From NCBI GenBank assembly GCA_002707785.1, contig PANW01000032.1, positions 82,363 through 146,362 of the forward strand: a stretch of DNA of 64,000 nt. Reading direction: 5' to 3'. Both the position numbers and the translations under genes were made by a program. This DNA comes from Cellvibrionaceae bacterium. GTDB lineage: Bacteria; Pseudomonadota; Gammaproteobacteria; Pseudomonadales; Cellvibrionaceae. Positions 8,607-18,054 of this stretch are shown here, in pieces; positions within the stretch are counted from its first letter, which is position 1, and each line of letters begins with the position of its first letter. The notes beneath the pieces are model-generated. The model made no database searches, was not told the origin of the DNA, and saw only the letters and a list, made by a program, of their open reading frames with translations.

Positions 8607-10534
8607 TGATAATGAATGCCCAAGAGCCAACGCCTGACAACCGCATCGATACGCTGATCAAGAACGCCAAGATCTTCAATAACGGTGAATCTCCGATTAC
8701 TGAAGACATCGCCATTGCCGACGGGCGCATAGTGGCGAGAGGTCAGAACCTAAGTGTCAGCGAACACACTGAAGTGGTTGATGCTGAGGGGCTGTGGGCC
8801 ATGCCCGGGCTATTTGATATCCACACCCACTACGACCTAGAACTGGAAGTTGCGCCGGGATTATCCGAATCGACTCGCCATGGCACCACCAGTGTGGTTA
8901 TTGCTAACTGCAGTTTAGGCCTCGCTTTCGGCGCGCAACGAAAAGGCGATAGCGACCCCATCGTCGATTGCTACGCTCGGGTGGAGAACATCCCTAAGAG
9001 CGTACTGCGCAGCTGCGCCGATAAGGTCGATTGGAATACCCCAGAAGAATACCTAGAGCATTTGGACTCACTCAATTTGGGACCCAATGTCATCACCCTG
9101 TTGCCCCACTCGATGCTGCGAATCGACGCTATGGGGTTTGATGCCAGCATTAATCGTGATCCCAGCGGTGCCGAGTTAGAAACTATGCGCAAGACCTTGC
9201 GCGACGCCTTGCGTGCAGGTTATGCAGGCTTCTCAACCGATGCTCTGCCTTTTCACTATTTGGCCAATCAACCCAATTGCCACAAAACCATTCCCACACA
9301 ATTTGCCAAGTACGCCGAGCTCAAAGCACTGACACAGGTCGTGCGGGAAGAAGAAAAACTGTGGCAAGCAACGCCACCAAAAGACAGCGCTATTGGCACC
9401 CTAAAGACCTTCTTACTCACCAGTGGACGCCTGCATGGCAAACCTCTCACCACCACCGTAGTGGCAGCATTGGACGTGGCCAACAACAAAAAGATTTCGC
9501 GACTGGCGAGAACCTTATCGAAAATGCTCAATCACCCTTGGGTCAACGGTGACTTCCATATGCAAGCTCTCGGCGCCCCTTTTAAGACCTGGTCCGACGG
9601 CGCCATTACGCCACTGTCGGAGGAGATTCCAGAGCTGCGCCAACTCAACGAAACAGATCTGGAGGACCGCCCGGCACGACAAGCTATCTTGCACGACCCC
9701 GACTACATCAAAGCCTTTAAGGCGATGTGGATGAAGGGCAAGCAGGGCTGGAGTATCGATCGACTGAAGCGCAAACTCGATCTGGAAGACTACGCCTTTA
9801 ATCGCACTCTGGCCGATATGACCGTCGAGCTCTGCCCACAGAAAAGCTGGCAGGGAATGGATTTTGAAAGCCTGTTCCAGCGCATTCTTGCCATCAAAGC
9901 CGGTCGACTGCCTGCCGACGGGGAAAAAGACGAACAAGAATTGGTAGAACGAGAGTTTTTCTGGATCTGCGATGAAGCCGATTTCATGCTGCAGATGCTG
10001 CGCAGTTTCGACACGGAACTGAGCTGGTGTACTGTCACAGCTAATCGCAATCTGGATACCGTGCGCGAGCTGTTGATGGATCCTTTGCTACTGCCCGGTT
10101 TCAATGACTGCGGCGCCCATCTCACCAACATGGCGTTCTACGATGTCAATTTACGCAGCTTAAAGCTGGCGGCCCAAGGCGGTGAAGCGGATCTCAGTTA
10201 TATGGTCAAGCGACTGACCAAAGATCCCGCCGATGTCTTTGGCGTGGAAGGTGGCACCATCAATGTCGGCGATCGGGCCGATTTGATTCTTGTAAATCCT
10301 GAGGAATTAATGAACTACGATGGCGAGCAAAGCGTAGAACGTATCTATCGTGAAGAGTATCAGCATCCACAGCTGGTCAATCGATCCGGCGACGTCGTGT
10401 CTTTAGTGCTTATCGGTGGTCACAAGGCTTGGGAAGCTGGCGCCGCTGGCGAGCAATTGGGACAAACTAAAATGGGGCAGGTATTAAAACCCAGCGCTAG
10501 CATCACTGCAGAAGAACTAGAGTACGCCAGCTAA
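8606..10534 (+). CDS. Amidohydrolase family protein (N-acyl-D-amino-acid deacylase-like)
   Basis: DTLIKNAKIFNNGE, PGLFDIHTHYDLE, GTTSVVIANCSLG, GGTINVGDRADLILVNPEEL; start overlaps the TetR stop by 1 nt. Confidence 0.87.
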   Translation: MIMNAQEPTPDNRIDTLIKNAKIFNNGESPITEDIAIADGRIVARGQNLSVSEHTEVVDAEGLWAMPGLFDIHTHYDLELEVAPGLSESTRHGTTSVVIANCSLGLAFGAQRKGDSDPIVDCYARVENIPKSVLRSCADKVDWNTPEEYLEHLDSLNLGPNVITLLPHSMLRIDAMGFDASINRDPSGAELETMRKTLRDALRAGYAGFSTDALPFHYLANQPNCHKTIPTQFAKYAELKALTQVVREEEKLWQATPPKDSAIGTLKTFLLTSGRLHGKPLTTTVVAALDVANNKKISRLARTLSKMLNHPWVNGDFHMQALGAPFKTWSDGAITPLSEEIPELRQLNETDLEDRPARQAILHDPDYIKAFKAMWMKGKQGWSIDRLKRKLDLEDYAFNRTLADMTVELCPQKSWQGMDFESLFQRILAIKAGRLPADGEKDEQELVEREFFWICDEADFMLQMLRSFDTELSWCTVTANRNLDTVRELLMDPLLLPGFNDCGAHLTNMAFYDVNLRSLKLAAQGGEADLSYMVKRLTKDPADVFGVEGGTINVGDRADLILVNPEELMNYDGEQSVERIYREEYQHPQLVNRSGDVVSLVLIGGHKAWEAGAAGEQLGQTKMGQVLKPSASITAEELEYAS

Positions 10535-10543
10535 ATAGAAAGT

Positions 10544-10569
10544 GGACTTGCGCTCACAAGCGCAAGTCC
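10544..10569 (+). terminator. Hairpin downstream of amidohydrolase gene
   Basis: ggacttgcgct-caca-agcgcaagtcc. Confidence 0.5.
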
Positions 10570-10576
10570 GGCGCCC

Positions 10577-10606
10577 ACAAAAAATGGAGCCATAAGCTCC
10601 ATTTTT
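10577..10606. terminator. Bidirectional intrinsic terminator
   Basis: aaaaatggagc-cataa-gctccattttt between convergent genes. Confidence 0.85.
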
Positions 10607-10630
10607 AATCAGCGAATCATCCGCTTCTTC

Positions 10631-10942
10631 TTACAAGGAGCTGAAGTAGGCCGCTAGATTTTCGATATCGGCATCACTCAGTGGTGCCGCCATACCGGCC
10701 ATCATCATCGCCTGACCACCTTTACGTTCACCGTTTTTATACGCTTTCATGGCCATCACCAAATACTGTTGATTCTGCCCCGCTAGATTGGGGTAGGTTG
10801 GAATCATGGCCTTACCATTAGCGCCGTGACATGAACTGCATACAGCTGCCTTTGCTTTGCCTGCTGCCACATCGCCCGCCGCCTGAGCTGCAAAGGGTAG
10901 AGCCGCAATGGCCAAAGCTGAAACAATCACGCGTAATTTCAT
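10631..10942 (-). CDS. Small periplasmic class I c-type cytochrome
   Basis: Signal peptide, [11 protein letters not shown] haem site, distal Met region, 103 aa. Confidence 0.93.
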   Translation of the reverse strand: MKLRVIVSALAIAALPFAAQAAGDVAAGKAKAAVCSSCHGANGKAMIPTYPNLAGQNQQYLVMAMKAYKNGERKGGQAMMMAGMAAPLSDADIENLAAYFSSL

Positions 10943-11253
10943 ATGGTGTTCTCCTAAGAGGCTTGATAAATATAATAATAATCAACCTAGGTTGAATACA
11001 GTCTGAACGGGGTTAATCCCCTCTCCCAACTGCCTTTAACCGGCTATCCCATGACTTCGGATCTTTAGGAAGATCTCTATGGGGCAAGCATAGCAAAAAG
11101 ATTGAGGGTTAGCCTGCGACAATTTGCCTCTCAAACCAACCTCTAGGGGGACTGTCATCATAGAACTCTAAAAACCACAATTTAGAGGCCTTCCTCCCTC
11201 TGTCACTGCCAAACCGCCGCAGTCGGAACAATACTCAGCGCTCTTCGAAACAA

Positions 11254-11961
11254 TCAGCGCTCTTCAGAATAGTCAGGCAGAACCTGCCCCTGCCCAAACC
11301 ACTCACTGTAGTGCTGTTCAAGGGCAATTCTATCAATGAGTAGGATTTTGCCATAGTGCAGCTCAATCCAGCCCTCGGTCTCAAAATACTTGAGCTCCTT
11401 GCCAATACTCTGACGAGTAGCATTCAGCATCTTACCGAGCATTTCCTGAGATAAATCCACTTGCAGCCGCCCCTGTTCATCTGCGCCAGCTTCTCGCAAT
11501 AAGGTCACTGCCAGCCTTTCGCGCACCCCCATCAAAGTGAGACCCTCGACGCTGTTAAACGTGATTCTCAACCGGCGGCAAAACATCAAATTCAAGGCCT
11601 GAGCGACCTGGGGACAAGTTTGGTAGAAGTGAAGAAAATCGTGTCGATGTAAACAATTGAGTTCGGTTTGCCCATAAGCTGACACACTGTTAAAGCGAGG
11701 CTGCTGGTCGATCAGGCTCATTTCGCCAAAACAATCACCCGCCCGCAAAATACTAAAGAGGATTTCTTTTCCCTCTTCGGAATAGTTACAGACTTTAACT
11801 CGTCCCGCTTTGACTTGAAAAAGGTAGGAAGCCTCATCACCTTGACCATAGATAGCGGCACCACTGTCATAGGTCTTAGTGATCATCTTGTGCTGAATAC
11901 GGGCGCGCAGCTCGTCGTCCAGATCCTGCATCCAATTGTGCAAATGGGACACTTTTATCAC
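11254..11961 (-). CDS. Crp/Fnr family transcriptional regulator
   Basis: cNMP fold (AGDCFGEMSLIDQQPR) plus C-terminal HTH (SQEMLGKMLNATRQSIGKELKYFETEGWIEL). Confidence 0.92.
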   Translation of the reverse strand: MIKVSHLHNWMQDLDDELRARIQHKMITKTYDSGAAIYGQGDEASYLFQVKAGRVKVCNYSEEGKEILFSILRAGDCFGEMSLIDQQPRFNSVSAYGQTELNCLHRHDFLHFYQTCPQVAQALNLMFCRRLRITFNSVEGLTLMGVRERLAVTLLREAGADEQGRLQVDLSQEMLGKMLNATRQSIGKELKYFETEGWIELHYGKILLIDRIALEQHYSEWFGQGQVLPDYSEER

Positions 11962-12000
11962 AGCAACCTCAACACCAATTTGGGCTTTTATGTCGGCAAG

Positions 12001-12616
12001 TTATTTGCGCTGACTGCGTTTTTTCTTAATACGGGACAAGGATACCGCATCCATGCCGAGATAGCTGGCCAAATGGTACTGCGGAATCCTCGGCACCAAC
12101 CAGGGCTCATGCTCCAATACCCATTCATAACGAGCTTCGGCATTGCAAGTGAGGAGAAGTGCCTCTCTGAATTCATTGCGCAAAAACATCTCTTCCGTTA
12201 AACGCACCTTAAGCTGCGTTAATTGAGGATGTAATTCGGACGCTCGCTCCATAATGCTCAGCGGTAAGCTATAGACCTGTGTCGTTTCAACCGCCTCGAC
12301 ATCATAGCGACAAGCGCCATCTGTAAGCAGTGCATTCAATGATCCGCAAAACTCATTCTCTTTAAAGAAAACTTTGTTCCAGAACTTTGTTCCAGAACTT
12401 TCCCGATGGCTGGGAATAGTAATAACGCACCAGACCCGTACGGATAATATAGAAGTTCTGTGGATATTCTCCCTGAGTGATTAACTTTTCCTCTGGAGAG
12501 AATGATTGAAGCCTCATCTCATTGAAAATCAGCGCCTTTAGGCTCTCGTCACTTACCCCATAACGCGCTAAGGTCGACCAGAGAACATCATAGATAGAAT
12601 CGTCTTCGGCTTTCAT
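12001..12616 (-). pseudogene. Crp/Fnr family regulator disrupted by a 13-bp tandem duplication
   Basis: ORFs 12362..12616 and 12001..12339 are the two halves. Removing one 13-bp copy gives continuous …QPSGKFWNKVFFKENEFCGSLNALLTDGACRYDVEAVE…. Confidence 0.9.
12370..12401. repeat. 13-bp exact tandem duplication (aactttgttccag x2 plus aacttt)
   Basis: Read directly: aactttgttccag aactttgttccag aacttt. Confidence 0.97.
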
Positions 12617-12619
12617 CTA

Positions 12620-13870
12620 TTAGGGTGTCTCGGCTCGAGTAGCCACATCCAGTGAATCCGCCTGTGAATCTTTTAACTGCTGCGCCAACGTTCGGAAGAA
12701 CATCAGCGACTGATCGTTGGAGAGGTTCTGTGGTTTCGTGTAATCGGGGTTAGCGGAATTTTTAACTATCACCAAATTCTGATCGGGCTTAATGTAGATA
12801 AACTGATTGTACACACCGACCGCCATATACTCGCCTTCTTGCGGAATCCACCATTGATAGCCGTAGCCCCAACCTAAACCTATTTCTTTGTTTTTGGCTT
12901 TAGGCAATAGGTGCGGTGCATCCATAGTCCAAGAATCCAACACCCACTGACGCGGTACAATTTGCTCACCATTCCACTGCCCCAAGTTTAGGTAGAGTCG
13001 ACCAAAACGGGCGTAATCTCTCAAGGTGACATTAAGCCCCCCGAAAACCATTTCCATTCCCTTGCTATCAACCAACCAATAGGCGTTTTGCTCCACGCCC
13101 AATTTACTCCAGAGTTTTTCTTCCATATAGTCAGTAACTGATCGTTGAGTAGCCGCAACCAACACCATACCCAACACTTGCGTGTCCATACTCACGTAGT
13201 GATTAAGCGTACCCGGCTCACGCCCGCGAGCGAGACTTGCCACGAACTCGTCCAGCGGTCCGTTCATGGCGAAAATTCGTCCCATACGGTTAATGTCGGA
13301 ATAGAAATCCCCGTAGTCTTCATTGAACTCAACGCCTGATGACATTTGCATGACGTCTTTGATGCTGACCCCGTCATATCCGCTGCCTTTCAGAATGGGA
13401 ACATAGTCAGTAACGGGTTGTTCGATGCTGTTGATATGGCCCTCTTCCACTGCAACGCCGAGCAAAGCAGATGTGAACGACTTAGCCATCGACCAAGAAA
13501 TATGACGCTGCTGGGCATTGTGACCTTGAAAGTAGCGCTCGAATCGAATTTCATCATCTTGGAGAATCAATAAGCCGTTGGTACCCGTACTGTCTAGAAA
13601 ATCAGACACGGCCAGTGGCTCACCCTCAAAATCAAAGCGCTCAGGTAATTCAATTTGCTGCTCGGCATAAGGCAAAGGAAAAACCTCTCCCGAACGCTGC
13701 ACTTCCCGACTGTTGAAAGTCTGGTTCATGTTCAAAAAATGACCCGTGATCTTATCAACTTCAAACAAGGTAACAGCAGCGTAGAGGCGGCTTAATCGCT
13801 CATGGTTTCCCCATAGCAACCCCGTCGCCAAAACCAGCACCACCAACAAACTCCATTTAAATATTTTCAT
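12620..13870 (-). CDS. Serine hydrolase, beta-lactamase/class C family
   Basis: SWSMAKSFTSALLGVAVEEG (SxxK), YVSMDTQVLGMVL, membrane-anchored N-terminus MKIFKWSLLVVLVLATGLLWG. Confidence 0.9.
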   Translation of the reverse strand: MKIFKWSLLVVLVLATGLLWGNHERLSRLYAAVTLFEVDKITGHFLNMNQTFNSREVQRSGEVFPLPYAEQQIELPERFDFEGEPLAVSDFLDSTGTNGLLILQDDEIRFERYFQGHNAQQRHISWSMAKSFTSALLGVAVEEGHINSIEQPVTDYVPILKGSGYDGVSIKDVMQMSSGVEFNEDYGDFYSDINRMGRIFAMNGPLDEFVASLARGREPGTLNHYVSMDTQVLGMVLVAATQRSVTDYMEEKLWSKLGVEQNAYWLVDSKGMEMVFGGLNVTLRDYARFGRLYLNLGQWNGEQIVPRQWVLDSWTMDAPHLLPKAKNKEIGLGWGYGYQWWIPQEGEYMAVGVYNQFIYIKPDQNLVIVKNSANPDYTKPQNLSNDQSLMFFRTLAQQLKDSQADSLDVATRAETP

Positions 13871-14229
13871 ATATCCATCCGCGTTATCTATCGAATCAAC
13901 TCCATTAAAACTGTGAAGCTCACAGTAATAACAGTTTATTAAGTGTCTAGTTTGCGTAACCCGTGTCATGACGCAAGCCATGTTACAAATTGCATGGCTC
14001 AATTTAATTGTCGACAGCGGAGGCCCTGCAAACTGCATCGCTGGTCAAGACTGTTATTGGACACGCCATCTCAGATCACCAATCTGAAAGTAAGACTACA
14101 CTCTATCTCCAGCACCCTACCAAAGCGCAGAACGCTGAACAATCACAGAAAATGACAATCTCCATGACCCCAATGACTACCCATGCTAAGCTGCTGACGT
14201 CTCACTATCTGGTATTGTCCTAAACAATA

Positions 14230-14721
14230 ATGGCACGACAACATCCCTTAACATCCCTCCATTTAGCCGCTTCCTGTAGACGAACCATAATAGGCGGAGC
14301 TTTTGCCTTGGCCGCATTAACACTGTTTTGGCTGCCAACGACCTACGCCCAAGACTATCAATTGAAACCCTTTTATACGGATGGACGCAGCGTCTTCCCA
14401 GATGGCACTTGGCGGGATGGAGATCTTTGGCGAGACTGCTGTTTGCGACACGACTACGACTACTGGAAGGGCGGTACTGAAGCCGAGCGTAAGGCCAGCG
14501 ATCAGGCATTGAAGCAATGCGTCACCAAACTCGGTGAAGATACTGTTGCAGAGCTTATGCTGGCGGGAGTGCGTGCCGGCGGCAGCCCCTATTTTCCCAC
14601 ATCCTATCGCTGGGGGTACGGCTGGCCACTAGGGCGCGGCTACAAAGCGCTCACTGAAGACGAACAACAACAGGTGAAAGCGCTGAGTCAGCAGTTACCA
14701 TTCATACTGCTTAGCGATTAG
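14230..14721 (+). CDS. Uncharacterised secreted protein with phospholipase A2-like CCxxHD motif
   Basis: N-terminal hydrophobic segment, DGRSVFPDGTWRDGDLWRDCCLRHDYDYWKGGTEAERKASDQALKQCV. Confidence 0.65.
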   Translation: MARQHPLTSLHLAASCRRTIIGGAFALAALTLFWLPTTYAQDYQLKPFYTDGRSVFPDGTWRDGDLWRDCCLRHDYDYWKGGTEAERKASDQALKQCVTKLGEDTVAELMLAGVRAGGSPYFPTSYRWGYGWPLGRGYKALTEDEQQQVKALSQQLPFILLSD

Positions 14722-14786
14722 TTTATCGTATCAATCAGCGGCGAAACTCTCATTACCGCAAGGACATTTCACACCAAGGAAGCCCC

Positions 14787-15323
14787 ATGCACTGGACGAA
14801 CTTCACTCTTGAACTGGTTGAGCTACTGATGTGGCCGCTGCTCGTCTTATTAATTCTCGGCTATTGTCGCCAGCCGCTGCTGGCGCTGGTGCCTATGTTA
14901 AAACGTTTGAGATTTCGCGAACTCGAAGTGGAATTTGATCGCCAACTGCGAGAGACGAAAGAGACCGCGGATAAACTACTCCCAAAAGACAACACACTAA
15001 AAAGTCGACTGCTGCAAACGCTCATACAAGATCCAAATGCAGCCGTGCTTGAGGCGTGGAAATCCGTCGAAATTTCCGCCAAGAAAATCATTGCCACCAG
15101 TCAGGGCGAAGTGGACTGGGATCGAGACAAACCTTACAAGCATCTGGAAGACATTCTCACGCAAGAGAAGCTGCTCGATGGCGATACCGCCCAAGTATTT
15201 TCCGATATTCGTCAATTGCGAAATAAAGTCTAACACGCACCAGATTTTGAGCTGTCTGCAATAGAAGCGGTGCAATACATTGAGCTTTGTGATCAATTGA
15301 TTCATCGCTTGAACCATTTATAA
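14787..15323 (+). pseudogene. Membrane-anchored hypothetical protein with in-frame stop (DUF4145-like C-terminus)
   Basis: ORF 14787..15233 stops at TAA 15231-15233 after LRNKV; the same frame continues HAPDFELSAIEAVQYIELCDQLIHRLNHL* to 15323, completing an LRNKxxHAPDF motif. Confidence 0.65.
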
Positions 15324-15351
15324 TTTTCATAAAAAGGACAGAGAGAGCTGT

Positions 15352-15735
15352 ATGAGCATTGAAGTTATTACCCCACGTTTTTGTGAAACCGACGCCCTAG
15401 GACACATCAACAATGTCAGCTATGCCGCTTGGTTAGAACAAGGCCGTATGGCTTTCTTTATCGATACGAAAGACCCTTTTAATACTCCTCTGATTCTTGC
15501 CAAGCTAGAAATCAACTATCGCAACGAGAGCTTTCACGGCACCCAAGTCGAGGTACACACTCATTTAGCACATCTCGGCAACAGTTCATTCGCTCTGTCG
15601 CAGAAGATCTATCAAAAAGAACTCTTGGTGGTTGAAGCCAAAGCCGTTCTGGTTCAGTTTGACTTCGACAATAAAGAAGCAATGCCCTTTAATGACGAAC
15701 AGAGGGAGTTTTGGCAGAAGTTTTTGAAGGACTAA
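15352..15735 (+). CDS. Acyl-CoA thioesterase (4HBT hot-dog fold)
   Basis: RFCETDALGHINNVSYAAWLEQGRMAFF. Confidence 0.9.
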   Translation: MSIEVITPRFCETDALGHINNVSYAAWLEQGRMAFFIDTKDPFNTPLILAKLEINYRNESFHGTQVEVHTHLAHLGNSSFALSQKIYQKELLVVEAKAVLVQFDFDNKEAMPFNDEQREFWQKFLKD

Positions 15736-15813
15736 CAACTGGCAGGGACAGGTAAAACACACTGAAATCGCGTAACGGAAAACACTATACACCCAAATGA
15801 AAAACTCGGTGAC

Positions 15814-16221
15814 TTAGCCTGGCAAGTCTTCGCGTGTAAGATTCTCGGTTCCCTCTCCAGGGGTTACAAAAAGCACTCTTACTGTATTCGAGACTTTCCC
15901 TGTATGCCAGCATCCCTTGGGGATAACGACGCTGTCGCCACTGCTATTCAAAACCACCGATGAGGTGCCTTGCTTGTGTTTGATCTGCAGCTCAATTGTG
16001 CCCTCTAACAACACGAGCATTTCATCACCGGCGGGATGTCGCTCCCAGGTTGGCCAATCCGCCTCAAAACGATGCAATGAAATCAGTTTACAGCCACGAA
16101 ACCCATCGTAAGTTTGATCGAGCTCTTGATAGAGCGTTTCGCGATTCTGCTCTGCATGCATAGTCATCTGCTCGTCGACCACCACGAACTGCTCTTCCAA
16201 ATTAAAGACTGAGAAACTCAT
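15814..16221 (-). CDS. Cupin-domain protein
   Basis: WERHPAGDEMLVLLEGTIELQI…VIPKGCWHTGKV. Confidence 0.88.
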   Translation of the reverse strand: MSFSVFNLEEQFVVVDEQMTMHAEQNRETLYQELDQTYDGFRGCKLISLHRFEADWPTWERHPAGDEMLVLLEGTIELQIKHKQGTSSVVLNSSGDSVVIPKGCWHTGKVSNTVRVLFVTPGEGTENLTREDLPG

Positions 16222-16300
16222 GTGACACCTCCAGCAAGTGAAACTGTATTGTCGGACTAGAAGAGATCAACAACACTAAGAATCAATAATTACCGGTACG

Positions 16301-17155
16301 CTAGGAGCGCAAAGCGTAAACCCAGTTGCGCTCTCGGTTGTCGCAGACGATCAGATGATGTGCAATTGATTGACACCAGCCAAAGTTCGCCGGCAGTTGC
16401 GTATCGTAGCGGGCTTTTATCGACAAGTTTTGCTTATCACGTTTTAGATAGTCGAACATTTCAGAAAAGCGAGTCTCTGCATCCAACCCCTGTTGTTCGG
16501 CCTGCTGCCAACTATACACAAACTTGGTGTAACTCATGGTCGACGCGCCCAGACCAATAGACAGCATGCGTTCGATGTAAGCTCTGTAACTATTGCTCCA
16601 GTGTTGGGAGTCTGTTTGACCTGAGTTTGACGCAAATTTCAAACGATTCTCACTGCTCAAACTGCCTTTTTTCAACGCTCGATTCAGTTGGTTTTCGACC
16701 AGTTGGAATTGTTTTTTACCGCAAAAAATAAGCTCTCCCGCCAACTCACATTCGCGCTCGCCTTCAGCCTCACCGAGCAGCTGAAATGGCCGTTCCGAAG
16801 CCTTCTCGACTGTTGATTGATTGGTTAGTCTGGGCCTGCTCGCACGCAAATCTCTACCGACAGGCTCGGTCGTTACTGCGAGATCAGGTAATTCTATACC
16901 CTCTTGCGCAGCAGCTCGCTTGAGAAGCAGTCGCTGAATTACGGGAGAGTTTCGACGAAACTCTCCGAGACTGGGCAACGAACGATAGTCGTGACGCACT
17001 TGACAATAGACAGCCTCGAGCTCCGTTCGCGACTCGCAAGCCTGCACGGAATGGTTCATAGACAACGAGATGACTAACGCAAATAAGTAGCGCGAGTAGC
17101 CAAGATGGAAGATCGACAGTCTCACTGAGCGTTTGCCTTCTGATCCCTTATTCAT
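16301..17155 (-). CDS. Hypothetical exported protein
   Basis: Long ORF; start MNKGSEGKRSVRL with a hydrophobic signal-like segment; overlaps the upstream TetR gene end by 8 bp. Confidence 0.6.
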   Translation of the reverse strand: MNKGSEGKRSVRLSIFHLGYSRYLFALVISLSMNHSVQACESRTELEAVYCQVRHDYRSLPSLGEFRRNSPVIQRLLLKRAAAQEGIELPDLAVTTEPVGRDLRASRPRLTNQSTVEKASERPFQLLGEAEGERECELAGELIFCGKKQFQLVENQLNRALKKGSLSSENRLKFASNSGQTDSQHWSNSYRAYIERMLSIGLGASTMSYTKFVYSWQQAEQQGLDAETRFSEMFDYLKRDKQNLSIKARYDTQLPANFGWCQSIAHHLIVCDNRERNWVYALRS

Positions 17156-17864
17156 TGAGTACTTGCCCGCTTGCCTCCGCCTTACTGGATAACAGCAGAA
17201 GCCCAGCAATCATCCGCTGCAAAGTTTGTTGCGCACGCTGCCACTGCTCTGAGTTTGCGCTTAAGGACAAGTTATACTCGAGATACAAGAGCGTCCCCAT
17301 CACAACTTGGGCATCGGCTTTGGGATTTGGCGACGCCAACTGAACCAGGAAACTCTCAATCGCCCGCAATTGCAGTTGATGGGGAATCGACACGACTTCC
17401 GCCAGATCTTTATTACACAGCGCCTCATGGCGAAAAGCCACCTCGACGCGCCTTTCTGCCGCTTGTTCGACCTGACTTTTCACATGCTCGAATAGAATGC
17501 CAGCAATGCCATCAATTAGCCTTGCAGAAAAAGCCCCGTCATTGCGAGATTGCGCGCCAGAGAGGTCTTGCAGCAACTCATAGCCTTTCTGTTGGAGCTG
17601 ACTGGAGTCATTGCTACTGCGAGTTTCCACGTAGTGGACAAAGGCATCGTGGAGCAACGCCTGTATATCATCAAAGTAGTAGGTGGTCGCCGCCAACGGC
17701 ACCTGCGCTTCTGCTGCGACCGCTCTATGTTTGACACCCCTAACACCATCGCGTTCGATCACTCTCAATGCAGCCTCTAGAATGGCTTGGCGCCGAGCTC
17801 TACTATCGCTACGCAGCGCGGGTCGACCTCGATACTGTAAGATATCGTCAAACAATGGCTGCAT
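17148..17864 (-). CDS. TetR family transcriptional regulator
   Basis: RRQAILEAALRVIERDGVRGVKHRAVAAEAQVPLAATTYYFDDIQALLHDAFVHY. Confidence 0.88.
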   Translation of the reverse strand: MQPLFDDILQYRGRPALRSDSRARRQAILEAALRVIERDGVRGVKHRAVAAEAQVPLAATTYYFDDIQALLHDAFVHYVETRSSNDSSQLQQKGYELLQDLSGAQSRNDGAFSARLIDGIAGILFEHVKSQVEQAAERRVEVAFRHEALCNKDLAEVVSIPHQLQLRAIESFLVQLASPNPKADAQVVMGTLLYLEYNLSLSANSEQWQRAQQTLQRMIAGLLLLSSKAEASGQVLNE

Positions 17865-18054
17865 ATTAACCCTTTTTATTGAGAGCTTAGAGAGCCACTT
17901 TGTGAGCTCAATAAACAAATATTATAGTGGTGGATTGTCGCAGGAAACATCATACCGAAAAGACCTGAGCATCCTATTAAAATCCGCTAAGGTGACACCA
18001 ACTTGGCATGAACGGTAAATAATCGTAGGGTTCTGGTCGCTAGATAATGTGAGT

